A DNA stretch of 64,000 bases from Noviluteimonas caseinilytica (GTDB lineage Bacteria > Pseudomonadota > Gammaproteobacteria > Xanthomonadales > Xanthomonadaceae): assembly GCF_018406605.1 (NCBI RefSeq), contig NZ_AP024545.1, positions 1,860,001 to 1,924,000 of the forward strand, written 5' to 3'. Under the pieces are notes generated by a model. It was not told where the DNA came from and did no database searches. It was given only the letters and a program-made list of their open reading frames with translations. Below, in pieces: positions 1 to 7,507 of the stretch; within the stretch, counting starts at the first letter, position 1; each line of letters starts with the position of its first letter. A program made the translations under genes and the position numbers.

Positions 1-448
1 TGCGCGCGTTGTCGACGCGCAACTCGCTCGTGGTGCCGAGCACCTGCGTGCCGTTGACGCTGGTGATGCGATCGCCGGTCTTCAGGCCGGCCTTCGCCGC
101 GCCGCTGTCGGGCGTGACGCCGGCGACGCGCACGCCACCCTGCGCGTCGGGCGCGAGCACCACGCCGATGACGGGCTTGAGCACCATGCGCTGGTCGATG
201 ACCTGCACGCGTCCGTTGTCGCGGCCGAGCTGGCGGTTGAGGGCGGCGACGCGGCGCGCGGCCTGTTCGAGGTCCTTCTGCGCGGCGGCGAGCTGCGCTT
301 CGGTGGCGGGATCGGCGACGCGGACCTTGGTGGCGGGCGCGGCTGCGACGCGCGCCTTCGGTGCCGGCGTCTGCGCGGCGGCCAGGCCGCCGGCGAGCGC
401 GAGCGCCACGGCCAGGCCCAGCAGGGAACGGGTGCGGATGGGTTGCAT
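1..448 (-). CDS. PDZ-domain exported protein (partial, C-terminus beyond window)
   Basis: This is the third gene of a minus-strand group led by an ECF sigma factor; only the first 149 codons lie in the window. The N-terminus MQPIRTRSLLGLAVALALAG followed by an Ala-rich segment ending AAAQ looks like a cleavable signal peptide. A helical, probably coiled region follows (about residues 45-80). From about residue 90 there is a PDZ-like segment with GVRVAGVTPDSGAAKAGL and GDRITSVNG, the usual carboxylate-binding-loop and core signature. PDZ modules in exported proteins bind C-termini of partner or misfolded proteins, often in envelope-stress circuits, which fits the position behind a sigma/anti-sigma pair. 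No protease domain is visible in the part seen, but one could follow. The exact role is unknown. Confidence 0.75.
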   Translation of the reverse strand, partial: MQPIRTRSLLGLAVALALAGGLAAAQTPAPKARVAAAPATKVRVADPATEAQLAAAQKDLEQAARRVAALNRQLGRDNGRVQVIDQRMVLKPVIGVVLAPDAQGGVRVAGVTPDSGAAKAGLKTGDRITSVNGTQVLGTTSELRVDNAR

Positions 449-513
449 GCAAACCTCTTGGTCGGGATTCGATGGCATGGATGCGGCGCGGGAAGAAAGC
501 GTCGCAGTGGTGT

Positions 514-1077
514 TCAGTCGACGCGCACCAGCGCGCCGTCGTAGCGTTCGCCCTGCGCGACCAGCCAGCGGCGCGTGCTCTCGAAGCCGACGGATTCGCG
601 CAGCGTGTCCACGCGTGCCTGCCACAGCGTGAGCTGGCGGTCGCGCGGAAGATCGGACCGGGCGAGGGCGGCATCGATGCGGGCGAGCTGGCGATCCAGG
701 TCGACCGCGACTTCGGCGGCGGCGCCGCTGGACACGCGATCGTCGCGCGCCACGTCGAGCAGGCGTTCGAGTTGCGCGGATTCGGACTGGAGCGCGACGA
801 GCGGATCGGCGGGCGTCGTGGCGGTGGCGGTCGTGGCGACCACGTTCGGCGCAACCGCGGGCATCGGGCCGAGCAACCGCAACGGCACGATCAGCACGAG
901 GACGAGCGCGGCGGCGATCGCCAGGCGCACCGGCCACTGCGGACGCGCGCGCACGCGCAGGCGCGGCGCGATGTCGGGCCATGCATCGCGGTCGGGACGT
1001 TCGAGCGGCAACGCGGCGAACGCGGCGCCCCAATCGGCGGGCGCGCCTCCCTGGGTGGAGCGGATGTCGTCAGGCAT
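514..1077 (-). CDS. Membrane anti-sigma-factor-like protein
   Basis: The 187-residue protein starts 8 bases inside the end of the upstream ECF sigma gene, the typical coupling of a sigma factor with its anti-sigma partner. A soluble N-terminal stretch of about 48 residues could be the sigma-binding part. It is followed by one hydrophobic segment (about residues 50-70, RLAIAAALVLVLIVPLRLLG). The C-terminal half is charged and helical with repeated Arg/Asp/Ala pattern, probably periplasmic and coiled-coil. No His-x3-Cys-x2-Cys zinc anti-sigma motif is present, so this would be a non-ZAS type. The functional assignment rests on context and topology, not on a recognised domain. Confidence 0.7.
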   Translation of the reverse strand: MPDDIRSTQGGAPADWGAAFAALPLERPDRDAWPDIAPRLRVRARPQWPVRLAIAAALVLVLIVPLRLLGPMPAVAPNVVATTATATTPADPLVALQSESAQLERLLDVARDDRVSSGAAAEVAVDLDRQLARIDAALARSDLPRDRQLTLWQARVDTLRESVGFESTRRWLVAQGERYDGALVRVD

Positions 1078-1648
1078 GTGCAGCCTCCGGGACCTGGAGC
1101 ACTGCGCGCAGCTTCTTCGTGCCGCGCGCGAGTTGTGACTTGGAAAAACTGGGCGTGCGCTGCATCAGCGCCGCGATTTCGTCGTGCGTGTAGCCCTCGC
1201 CGTGGTACAGCCACAGCACGCTGCGCGTGGCCGTCGGCAACGTCGCCAGCGCGCGCTGCAGCAGCGCCGCATCGGCGGCGGCCGGCGGCAGCGGCGCGAG
1301 GTCCTCGGCGTATTCGGACGGATCGTCGACGCCGATTTCCTGCGCGAGCCGCTTGTCGCGACGCAGGCGCATCAGCGCCTCGTTCACCGCGATCTGGCGC
1401 AACCAGCCCCAGAACGGACTGCCGTCGCCGCGGAACTCGCCGATCCGGCCCAGCACCTTGAGCATCGTTTCCTGCAGCACGTCCTGTGCCTCCTCGCGGT
1501 TGCCGGCGATGCGCAGCGCCAGGGTGAACACCGGGCGCTCGAACCACCGGTAGAGCTGCTCGAACGCCGCGCGATCCCCGGCCCGTGCGCGGGCGAGGAG
1601 GGCGTCGGGGACATCGATGGCGAAGCTCGAATGACCGGTCATGTGCAT
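1070..1648 (-). CDS. ECF RNA polymerase sigma factor
   Basis: A 192-residue sigma-70 family protein with only regions 2 and 4. Region 2 is seen at about residues 28-95, with AFEQLYRWFERPVFTLALRI, the DVLQETMLKVL helix and WGWLRQIAVN. Region 4 (about residues 135-185) holds LPTATRSVLWLYHGEGYTHD and the helix-turn-helix that would read the -35 element. It is the first gene of a minus-strand group followed, with an 8-base overlap, by an anti-sigma-like membrane protein and then by a PDZ protein, so it probably responds to an envelope signal. Two ATGs (1648 and 1642) are possible starts. The sigma factor's own target promoter was not identified here. Confidence 0.92.
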   Translation of the reverse strand: MHMTGHSSFAIDVPDALLARARAGDRAAFEQLYRWFERPVFTLALRIAGNREEAQDVLQETMLKVLGRIGEFRGDGSPFWGWLRQIAVNEALMRLRRDKRLAQEIGVDDPSEYAEDLAPLPPAAADAALLQRALATLPTATRSVLWLYHGEGYTHDEIAALMQRTPSFSKSQLARGTKKLRAVLQVPEAAHA

Positions 1649-1695
1649 GGCTGGATGCCCGAGGGGGCGAAACCGTCGCAGGCCCCCGGCAACCC

Positions 1696-1727
1696 TATAC
1701 TCCGGCCGACCTGAGCATGGGGAGTGT
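1696..1727 (+). promoter_or_regulatory. Possible -10 box and ribosome-binding site of the SPFH gene
   Basis: TATACT at 1696-1701 is a good -10 hexamer, but no convincing -35 box precedes it. GGGGAGTG at about 1719-1726 is the ribosome-binding site that decides for the ATG at 1732 over the in-frame ATG at 1717. Confidence 0.35.
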
Positions 1728-1731
1728 GGCT

Positions 1732-2703
1732 ATGTCGTTGAGCTGGATCCTGACCGCGGTCGTCGTCTTCTTCGCCATCGTGCTCGTGTCCAAGGCGGTG
1801 CGGATGGTGCCGCAGGGCTTCGAGTGGACCGTCGAGCGCTTCGGGCGCTACACCCACACGCTGAGCCCGGGCCTGCACTTCCTCGTGCCGATCTACCAGC
1901 GCATCGGGCGCAAGATCAACATGATGGAACAGGTGATGGACGTGCCCAGCCAGGACGTCATCACCAAGGACAACGCCGTGGTGAAGGTGGACGGCATCGT
2001 CTTCTTCCAGGTGCTCGACGCGGCCAAGGCCGCCTACGAGGTCGCGCAGCTGGAGGTCGCCATCCTCAACCTGGTGATGACCAACATCCGTACCTCGATC
2101 GGTTCGATGGACCTGGACGAGTCGCTCTCCAAGCGCGACGAGATCAACGCGAAGGTGCTGGTGGCGGTGGACGCGGCGACGCATCCGTGGGGCCTGAAGG
2201 TCAACCGCATCGAACTGAAGGACATCCAGCCGCCGCGCGACCTCATCGATTCGATGGCGCGGCAGATGAAGGCCGAACGCGAGAAGCGCGCCAACATCCT
2301 GGAAGCCGAGGGCCACCGCGCCGCGGCCATCCTGCGCGCCGAAGGCGAGAAGCAGGCCGCGATCCTGGAAGCCGAAGGCCATCGCGAAGCCTCGTTCCGC
2401 CAGGCCGAAGCGCGCGAGCGCCTGGCCGAAGCGGAAGCGAAGGCGACGCAGGTCGTGTCCGATGCCATCGCCGGCGGCAACGTCAACGCCATCAATTACT
2501 TCGTCGCGCAGAAATACATCGAGGCCTTCAAGTCGCTGGCCGAGGCGCCGAACCAGAAGTTCGTGCTGATGCCGATGGAATCCTCCGGCGTGCTCGGTTC
2601 GCTCGGCGGCATCGCGGAACTGGCGCGCGAAGCGCTCGGTGCACCGCGCATGGCCGCCAAGCCGATCGCGCCGCCGCCCACGCCGCGCCCGGCCGGGAGC
2701 TGA
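1732..2703 (+). CDS. qmcA: SPFH/stomatin-like membrane protein (QmcA type)
   Basis: A 323-residue SPFH protein. It has one N-terminal membrane helix (about residues 3-21) and then the prohibitin-homology domain with VPQGFEWTVERFGRYTHTL, LVPIYQRIGRKINMMEQ and DNAVVKVDGIVFFQV. A long helical C-terminus follows, with repeats of the type ILEAEGHRAAAILRAEGEK that form the flotillin coiled coil. Such proteins form large ring-shaped membrane assemblies and modulate membrane proteases. The next gene, 3 bases downstream, encodes an NfeD-type protein, the usual operon partner (E. coli QmcA-YbbJ), which strengthens the call. The start at 1732 is chosen by its ribosome-binding site. Confidence 0.93.
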   Translation: MSLSWILTAVVVFFAIVLVSKAVRMVPQGFEWTVERFGRYTHTLSPGLHFLVPIYQRIGRKINMMEQVMDVPSQDVITKDNAVVKVDGIVFFQVLDAAKAAYEVAQLEVAILNLVMTNIRTSIGSMDLDESLSKRDEINAKVLVAVDAATHPWGLKVNRIELKDIQPPRDLIDSMARQMKAEREKRANILEAEGHRAAAILRAEGEKQAAILEAEGHREASFRQAEARERLAEAEAKATQVVSDAIAGGNVNAINYFVAQKYIEAFKSLAEAPNQKFVLMPMESSGVLGSLGGIAELAREALGAPRMAAKPIAPPPTPRPAGS

Positions 2704-2706
2704 CCC

Positions 2707-3141
2707 ATGCGCATGGATGTCTTCGCGTGGGCCGCCATCGCGCTGCTGCTGTGCGCGGCGGAGATGATCGCGCCGGGCGCCTTCCTGTTGTGGCTCGGGT
2801 TCGCCGCGGCCGCGGTGTTCTTCGTCGTGCTACTGGTACCCGGGATCTCGGTGCTGTCGCAGGCCGTGCTGTTCGGCGTGCTGGGCGTGCTGTCGATCCT
2901 CGCGTGGCGGCGCTGGGCGCGCGGTCGCGGGCGCGCCAGCGACGACCCGGTGCTCAACAAGCGCACCGCCGCGCTGATCGGGCGCGTGGTCCCGCTGGAG
3001 CGCGGGATCGTCAACGGACACGGGCGCGTGCAGATCGCCGATGCGTTCTGGGACGTGGTCGGGCCGGAGTTGCCGGCCGGCACGCCGGTGCGCGTGCTCT
3101 CGGCCGAAGGCATGACGTTGCGGGTGGAAGCGGCCGGCTGA
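2707..3141 (+). CDS. NfeD-family membrane protein (YbbJ type)
   Basis: A 144-residue protein with a hydrophobic N-terminal half carrying two to three membrane segments (about residues 5-65) and a C-terminal beta-rich OB-fold-like part (about 85-144) containing ALIGRVVPLERGIVNGHGRV and GTPVRVLSAEGMTLRVE. This is the short NfeD form without the ClpP-like protease domain. NfeD proteins pair with SPFH proteins and are thought to help assemble them in the membrane. The gene begins 3 bases after the SPFH gene and is surely co-transcribed with it. Confidence 0.9.
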   Translation: MRMDVFAWAAIALLLCAAEMIAPGAFLLWLGFAAAAVFFVVLLVPGISVLSQAVLFGVLGVLSILAWRRWARGRGRASDDPVLNKRTAALIGRVVPLERGIVNGHGRVQIADAFWDVVGPELPAGTPVRVLSAEGMTLRVEAAG

Positions 3142-3210
3142 GCTTGCCGGCGATGCGATAATCCGGCGCTTCGGCCGCCGCCTTGCGGCCGCCCCCCACG
3201 GAGCCGGTGC

Positions 3211-4311
3211 ATGACGCGCAAGACCATCCTCAACGACACCCATCGTTCGCTCGGCGCGAAGATGGTGGACTTCGGCGGCTGGGACATGCCGCTGCACTAC
3301 GGTTCCCAGGTGGACGAGCACCACCTCGTCCGCAGCGACGCGGGCATGTTCGACGTCTCGCACATGACGGTGGTGGACCTGCGCGGCGCGCGCGTGCGCG
3401 AGTTCCTGCGCAAGCTGGTCGCCAACTCCGTCGACAAGCTGAAGGTGCCGGGCAAGGCGTTCTACACCGCGATGCTCGATCCGCAGGGCGGCGTGATCGA
3501 CGACCTGATCGTGTACTTCATGGGCGAGGAATGGTTCCGCCTGGTGGTCAACGCCGCCACGCGCGACAAGGACCTGGCGTGGATCACGGGCGAGGCGAAG
3601 GCCTTTGACGTGTCGGTGAGCGAACGCCCGGAGTTCGGCATGGTCGCCGTGCAGGGACCGACCGCGCGCGAACGCGTGGTCGGCCTGCTCGACGCGGCGA
3701 GCGCGCCGGTCGTGCAGAAGCTCGCGCGCTTCGCCGCGGTGGAGGCCACCTCGCGCGACGGCGTGCCGCTGTTCGTGGCGCGCACGGGCTACACCGGTGA
3801 AGACGGTTTCGAAATCATCGTCCCCGAAGCGCAGGCGCCCGCATTCTGGAACGCGCTGCTCGCCGCCGGCGTCAAACCCGCCGGCCTGGGCGCGCGCGAC
3901 ACGCTGCGCCTGGAAGCCGGCATGAACCTCTACGGCCAGGACATGGACGAGACCACCACGCCGTACGAGGCGGGCATGGCATGGACCGTCGCGCTCGATG
4001 AAGGCCGCGACTTCACCGGCCGTGCCGCGCTCGAAGCGCAGCGCGCCGCCGGCGTACCGCGCCAGATGATCGGCCTGGTGATGGACGAGAAGGGCGTGCT
4101 GCGCCACGGGCAGAAGGTGCTCACCGACAACGGCGACGGCGAGATCCTGTCGGGCACGTTCTCCCCGACGCTCGGCAAGGCGATCGCGTTCGCGCGCGTG
4201 CCGTCGGGCGAACCGGGCCAGGTGCGCGTGGACATCCGCGGGCGCGAAGTGCCGGTGCGGGTGGTGAAGTTCCCGTTCGTGCGCGAAGGCAAGGCGCAAC
4301 CCGGCATCTGA
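3211..4311 (+). CDS. gcvT: Glycine cleavage system T protein (aminomethyltransferase)
   Basis: The 366-residue protein transfers the aminomethyl carbon from lipoyl-GcvH to tetrahydrofolate, releasing ammonia. The family pattern is clear: KMVDFGGWDMPLHYGSQ near the N-terminus, GMFDVSHMTVVDLRG, VQGPTARERV, the folate-site GYTGEDGFEI, and the C-terminal ARDTLRLEAGMNLYGQDMD. The length matches GcvT of other proteobacteria. gcvH follows 91 bases downstream; gcvP is not in the window. I looked for a glycine riboswitch in the 69 bases upstream and saw none. Confidence 0.97.
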   Translation: MTRKTILNDTHRSLGAKMVDFGGWDMPLHYGSQVDEHHLVRSDAGMFDVSHMTVVDLRGARVREFLRKLVANSVDKLKVPGKAFYTAMLDPQGGVIDDLIVYFMGEEWFRLVVNAATRDKDLAWITGEAKAFDVSVSERPEFGMVAVQGPTARERVVGLLDAASAPVVQKLARFAAVEATSRDGVPLFVARTGYTGEDGFEIIVPEAQAPAFWNALLAAGVKPAGLGARDTLRLEAGMNLYGQDMDETTTPYEAGMAWTVALDEGRDFTGRAALEAQRAAGVPRQMIGLVMDEKGVLRHGQKVLTDNGDGEILSGTFSPTLGKAIAFARVPSGEPGQVRVDIRGREVPVRVVKFPFVREGKAQPGI

Positions 4312-4330
4312 CCAAAGGCATGCGGCGCGC

Positions 4331-4361
4331 TTGATTTCGCGCCGGTGCCCTTCGCTACACT
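4331..4361 (+). promoter_or_regulatory. Possible promoter for gcvH
   Basis: TTGATT (4331-4336) and TACACT (4356-4361) lie in the gcvT-gcvH gap. The spacing is 19 bases, or 18 if the -35 is read one base later, so the match is only fair. It may let gcvH be transcribed without gcvT. Confidence 0.35.
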
Positions 4362-4402
4362 ACGACCCACCCCCCGACGACGTAGAGCACGGAGCAACGC
4401 GA

Positions 4403-4798
4403 ATGAACGAGATCCCCGGCGACCTGAAGTTCATGAAGTCCCATGAGTGGGCGCGCGTCGAAGGCGACGGCAAGGTCACCATCGGCATCTCCGACCACGC
4501 GCAGGGCCTGCTCGGCGACCTGGTGTACGTCGAGCTGCCGAACGTCGGCGACCGCGTCGAACAGGGCACGGCGAGCGCCGTGGTGGAGTCGGTCAAGGCG
4601 GCGTCCGATGTGTATTCGCCCGTCACGGGCAAGGTCGTCGCGGTCAACACCGCGCTGGCCGACAAGCCGGAAACGATCAACGAAGACGCCTACGGCGAAG
4701 GCTGGATCTTCGTCGTCGAAGCCGAAGAGCCGGAGCAACTCAACGATCTCCTCGGCCCCGACGACTACGCCGAACTGCTCGAAGCCGAAGACCACTGA
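4403..4798 (+). CDS. gcvH: Glycine cleavage system H protein (lipoyl carrier)
   Basis: A 131-residue lipoyl-carrier protein that shuttles the aminomethyl group between the P, T and L proteins. The lipoylated lysine is Lys65 in the motif VVESVKAASDVYSP, and the surrounding hammerhead beta fold is typical. The N-terminal KSHEWARVEGDGKVTIGIS and C-terminal GWIFVVE signatures are present. The start at 4403 has GGAG at 4391-4394 as its ribosome-binding site and gives the family's normal length (E. coli 129). Transcription probably ends at the hairpin at 4840-4870. Confidence 0.97.
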   Translation: MNEIPGDLKFMKSHEWARVEGDGKVTIGISDHAQGLLGDLVYVELPNVGDRVEQGTASAVVESVKAASDVYSPVTGKVVAVNTALADKPETINEDAYGEGWIFVVEAEEPEQLNDLLGPDDYAELLEAEDH

Positions 4799-4839
4799 CG
4801 CGCGTTCCGAACACGGTCGCGCACGTCGCGACACACCCG

Positions 4840-4870
4840 ATCCGGCCGCCTCGCGCGGCCGGATTCGTTT
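4840..4870 (+). terminator. Rho-independent terminator after gcvH
   Basis: A perfect 10-base inverted repeat ATCCGGCCGC (4840-4849) and GCGGCCGGAT (4855-4864) with loop CTCGC is followed by TCGTTT. It lies 42 bases after the gcvH stop. Confidence 0.7.
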
Positions 4871-5190
4871 CCGGTGTTCGCGCAGTTCCGCGCAAATCGG
4901 GTGTTGCGACGCGCCATCGCGAAAACTTTTTTGCGGCCGACAAACGGTCGCGAACTTGCCCGCGCGGGCAACGCCGAACGGCGTCGTCGACGATCGCGCG
5001 CGGCATGCGCGACGGTCGCGATCCGCGTTCGCGTTTTTGTTGCAGTGCTGAAATCAAGATGTTTTTTGCAAGCGATGTCGCGACGGCGCGCCGCGCGCGA
5101 CCGCGCACCCCTCGCCGCGCACGCACCGCCGACCCGCGCGCGCGGCGCCCGACGCGGCCCCCCGCGGGAGAAAAAAATCAAGGGGGGTTG
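4871..5190. other. Gene-free stretch with short T-tracts
   Basis: I see no convincing gene here on either strand; open frames lack ribosome-binding sites and protein-like composition. The stretch alternates very GC-rich sequence with short A/T runs (about 4921-4933, 5034-5038, 5058-5066 and 5171-5177). A weak hairpin CGCGA/TCGCG (5017-5021 and 5029-5033) is followed by five T's and could be a minor terminator. Otherwise the content is unknown. Confidence 0.5.
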
Positions 5191-5219
5191 TTGACATCGC
5201 AAAAAAGCCTAATTAGGTT
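5191..5219 (+). promoter_or_regulatory. Sigma-70 promoter with a palindrome over the -10 region
   Basis: A perfect TTGACA -35 box (5191-5196) is followed, at 17 bases, by TAGGTT (5214-5219), a weaker -10. The 10-base palindrome CCTAATTAGG (5208-5217) covers the end of the spacer and the -10, a position suited to a repressor site. Transcription would start near 5226 and either end at the hairpin at 5365-5396 or continue into the histone H1-like gene. Confidence 0.5.
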
Positions 5220-5225
5220 TCGCCG

Positions 5226-5396
5226 CATCTGCCGCCCGTGCGGAAAAGAGTGAGTCTGAAAAACACGACAACGCGCACCACGAAACGGACCTCCGCCCGG
5301 ACACAACACACGGTGGATGCAGGCCCCGTTTCCTTCGCGAAATCGCACAGGCACCAAATCCATCAAACCCGCGACGCTCGGCGTGGCGGGTTTTTT
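5226..5396 (+). ncRNA. Candidate small RNA or attenuated leader upstream of the histone H1-like gene
   Basis: A promoter with perfect -35 box and a strong intrinsic terminator bracket about 170 bases with no plausible open reading frame. The 5' part can fold (CCGCA at about 5223-5227 with TGCGG at 5239-5243). The 3' end is the GC-rich hairpin with a T-run at 5391-5396. It could be an independent small RNA, or the leader of the downstream gene with an attenuator. It does not resemble tmRNA, RNase P RNA, SRP RNA or 6S RNA as I know them. Confidence 0.35.
5365..5396 (+). terminator. Intrinsic terminator inside the gcvH / H1-like gap
   Basis: ACCCGC (5367-5372) pairs with GCGGGT (5386-5391), and ACGC (5374-5377) with GCGT (5381-5384), across one G-G mismatch and a TCG loop. 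Six T's follow (5391-5396). It lies about 145 bases before the H1-like start codon. Confidence 0.7.
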
Positions 5397-5541
5397 ATTG
5401 CCGCGGCCCTGCCGTCGCGGTGCACCGAATCCGTCCCGGCGCGCCTGGCGCGTCGGCGGTTGGCCGCGGGTCCGACTCCCGCGGCGTCGCTTCGAACTGG
5501 GCAGTTCTAGCCAAGCAAGTCCACTGACGAGGAGCCATCCC

Positions 5542-6003
5542 ATGGCCATGAAGAAAGCTGCGAAGAAGTCCGCCAAGAAGGCGACGAAGAAGACCGCCCG
5601 TAAATCGGCGGCCAAGAAGACCGTCCGCAAGGCCGGTGCCAAGAAGGCTGCGAAGAAGACGGCGAAGAAGGCCGTCCGCAAGACCGCGAAGAAGACGGCG
5701 AAGAAGGCCGTCCGCAAGACCGCCAAGAAGGCTGTCCGCAAGACTGCGAAGAAGGCCGCGAAGAAGGCCGTCCGCAAGACCGCGAAGAAGGCTGCGAAGA
5801 AGACCGCCCGCAAGGGTGCAGCCAAGAAGACCGCCCGCAAGTCGGCCGCCAAGAAGACCGTCCGCAAGGCCGGCGCCAAGAAGGCGACCAAGAAGCGCGC
5901 TGCGAAGAAGGCCGCCAAGAAGCCTGCAGCCAAGAAGGCCCGCAAGGCCTCGCGCAAGTCGGCACCGGTGAACATGCCGGCGCCCGTCATGCCGATGATG
6001 TAA
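5542..6003 (+). CDS. Histone H1-like, lysine/alanine-repeat DNA-binding protein
   Basis: A 153-residue protein made almost entirely of short Lys/Ala/Arg repeats (AAKK, VRKTAKKA, TARK), with a different, neutral C-terminus (APVNMPAPVMPMM). The composition is that of eukaryotic histone H1 tails and of bacterial H1-like or AlgP-like proteins, which coat DNA and affect nucleoid structure and transcription. No globular domain is visible. GAGGAG (5529-5534) is the ribosome-binding site of the ATG at 5542. The repeated codons make the DNA internally repetitive, so length variation between strains is likely. A long leader and a good terminator frame the gene, so it is probably monocistronic. Confidence 0.85.
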   Translation: MAMKKAAKKSAKKATKKTARKSAAKKTVRKAGAKKAAKKTAKKAVRKTAKKTAKKAVRKTAKKAVRKTAKKAAKKAVRKTAKKAAKKTARKGAAKKTARKSAAKKTVRKAGAKKATKKRAAKKAAKKPAAKKARKASRKSAPVNMPAPVMPMM

Positions 6004-6027
6004 GCAAGACCCGAAGCCGTAATCGAG

Positions 6028-6069
6028 ACCCCATCCCGCGTTTGCCCAGGCGGGGTGGGGTTTTCTTTT
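6028..6069 (+). terminator. Terminator of the histone H1-like gene
   Basis: ACCCCATCCCGC (6028-6039) pairs with GCGGGGTGGGGT (6050-6061), with one G-T wobble. TTTTCTTTT follows. It lies 25 bases after the stop codon. Confidence 0.85.
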
Positions 6070-6086
6070 GGGGTGACGAAAACAGG

Positions 6087-6109
6087 AACGCCGGCGCGAG
6101 GCCGGCGTT
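6087..6109 (-). terminator. Probable terminator of the serine hydrolase gene
   Basis: A 9-base inverted repeat AACGCCGGC / GCCGGCGTT with a five-base loop. Read on the minus strand it is followed by CCTGTTTT, and it lies just after the stop codon at 6131. Confidence 0.5.
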
Positions 6110-6130
6110 TTGCGTTCCAGCCGAAGCGGA

Positions 6131-7507
6131 TTACTTCGGCGAGGCGGTGGACGTGTTGGCGTCGGCGCCGGCCTGCGTGGCCGGGGTGCGGCCCTCGGCA
6201 TACAGCAGGTCGTCGGACGGTTCGACATCGAGCCAGCGCTGCGCGGGCATGCCGATCGCGCGGTCGATGATCGTGGGCAACAGGCCCGACGGCAGCGAGC
6301 TTTCGCTGTTCCAGAGGATGGCGACGCCGAGGTCGCGTTCCGGCAGCAGCGCGACCAGGCCGCGATAGCCCTGCACCGCACCGCCGTGGAAGACAAGCTG
6401 GTGGCCCGCGTAGTCGTACACGCGCCAGCCGATCGCATAGCTCGCGGCGGACAGGCGCGCGCGGCGCCACGACGACCCGCGCACTTCGCCCGGCGTGGAC
6501 ACCAGCGGTGCATGCAACGTGGCGAGCAGCGGCGCGGGCAGCACGTCGGGGCGATGGCCGCCCTGCGCGATGAGCCACTGCGCCATGTCGGAGATGCTGG
6601 CGTTGACGCCGGCGGCCGGGGCCACCTGGTAGTAGTTCGGCTTCGGCGTGATCGACACCCAGCCACCGCGACCGTGCACGTGCGGCTTGGCCCAGCGCGG
6701 GCTCGCTTCGATGCCTTCCAGGCCGTAGCTCGCATCGTTCATGCCCAGCGGCTTGAAGATGCGGCGCTCGACTTCCTGGCTGTAGAAGCTGCCGGTGGCG
6801 GCGAACACCACGTCGCCGATCAGGCTGAAGGCGATGTTCTGGTAGCCGTAGCAATCGCCGGGCAGGCACGCGGCCGGCGCGTACGCGAGCTTCTGCGTGA
6901 GCGAGCGGTAGTCGACGTTGCCCTCGAGGTCGCGGTCGTAGGTGTTGTGCACCAGGCCCACGCGATGGCTGAGGACGTCGGCCACCGTGAGGCGCTGCGT
7001 GGCGTACGCATCGCGCAGGTGGAAGTCGGGCAGGAAGTCGGTGACGCGGCTGTCCCACCGCAGCTGCCCGTCGTTGACGAGCAGGCCGGTCATCGTGCCG
7101 GCGAAGGCCTTGGACAACGACGCGAGGCGGAAGACGGTGTGCGTGTCGACCGGCTCGGCCGCGCGCGTATCGGTGATGCCGTAGCCGCGAAGCGAGACGA
7201 TGCGCCCGTTCTGCACGATGGCCATCGCCATGCCCGGGATGCGCTGGTCCACGACCAGTTGCTGGGCGATGTCCTCGAACATGCGGACGTTGAAGCCGTC
7301 GGCGACCGGGAGCGGGTGGGGCACCAGGCCCGTGGGGCTGATGACGGGCGCGGCGGACGCGACCTGCACCGGCGTGCGGACCACCGGCGCCGAAGGCGCG
7401 GGCGTGTCCCAACGAAGCGGCGTCTGGGCCGCGGAACCGACGGCGAGCGGAAGGAGCAGGCCGGCGATGGCCCCCCTTGCGATTGCCCGAATTGAAGCGC
7501 CTTTCAT
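6131..7507 (-). CDS. Exported beta-lactamase-family serine hydrolase (class C/DD-peptidase fold)
   Basis: A 458-residue protein starting MKGASIRAIARGAIAGLLLP, a signal peptide (cleavage near SAAQ). The three motifs of the fold are present: SxxK as SLSK in FRLASLSKAFAGT, YxN as YQN in YGYQNIAFSLIGD, and the KTG-equivalent HGG in FHGGAVQGYRG. The HGG form is common in esterase-like or D-aminopeptidase-like members rather than in true AmpC, so resistance activity should not be assumed. The C-terminal tail is short and disordered. The start at 7507 is chosen because it begins the signal peptide and has a GGGGGA ribosome-binding site; a longer frame upstream lacks one. The substrate is unknown. 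Confidence 0.85.
   Translation of the reverse strand: MKGASIRAIARGAIAGLLLPLAVGSAAQTPLRWDTPAPSAPVVRTPVQVASAAPVISPTGLVPHPLPVADGFNVRMFEDIAQQLVVDQRIPGMAMAIVQNGRIVSLRGYGITDTRAAEPVDTHTVFRLASLSKAFAGTMTGLLVNDGQLRWDSRVTDFLPDFHLRDAYATQRLTVADVLSHRVGLVHNTYDRDLEGNVDYRSLTQKLAYAPAACLPGDCYGYQNIAFSLIGDVVFAATGSFYSQEVERRIFKPLGMNDASYGLEGIEASPRWAKPHVHGRGGWVSITPKPNYYQVAPAAGVNASISDMAQWLIAQGGHRPDVLPAPLLATLHAPLVSTPGEVRGSSWRRARLSAASYAIGWRVYDYAGHQLVFHGGAVQGYRGLVALLPERDLGVAILWNSESSLPSGLLPTIIDRAIGMPAQRWLDVEPSDDLLYAEGRTPATQAGADANTSTASPK

Noticed and set aside
3142..3210. Glycine riboswitch ahead of gcvT
   Set aside because: The gap is only 69 bases and lacks the tandem or single aptamer core, so there is no room or sequence for it.
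5542..6003. Repeat array that could be taken for a CRISPR or tandem-repeat element
   Set aside because: The repeats are codons of a Lys/Ala-rich protein in one open frame with a ribosome-binding site and terminator; there are no spacers.
6131..7507. AmpC beta-lactamase resistance gene
   Set aside because: The fold motifs are present but the third motif is HGG and the length and tail differ from AmpC; only a serine hydrolase can be claimed.
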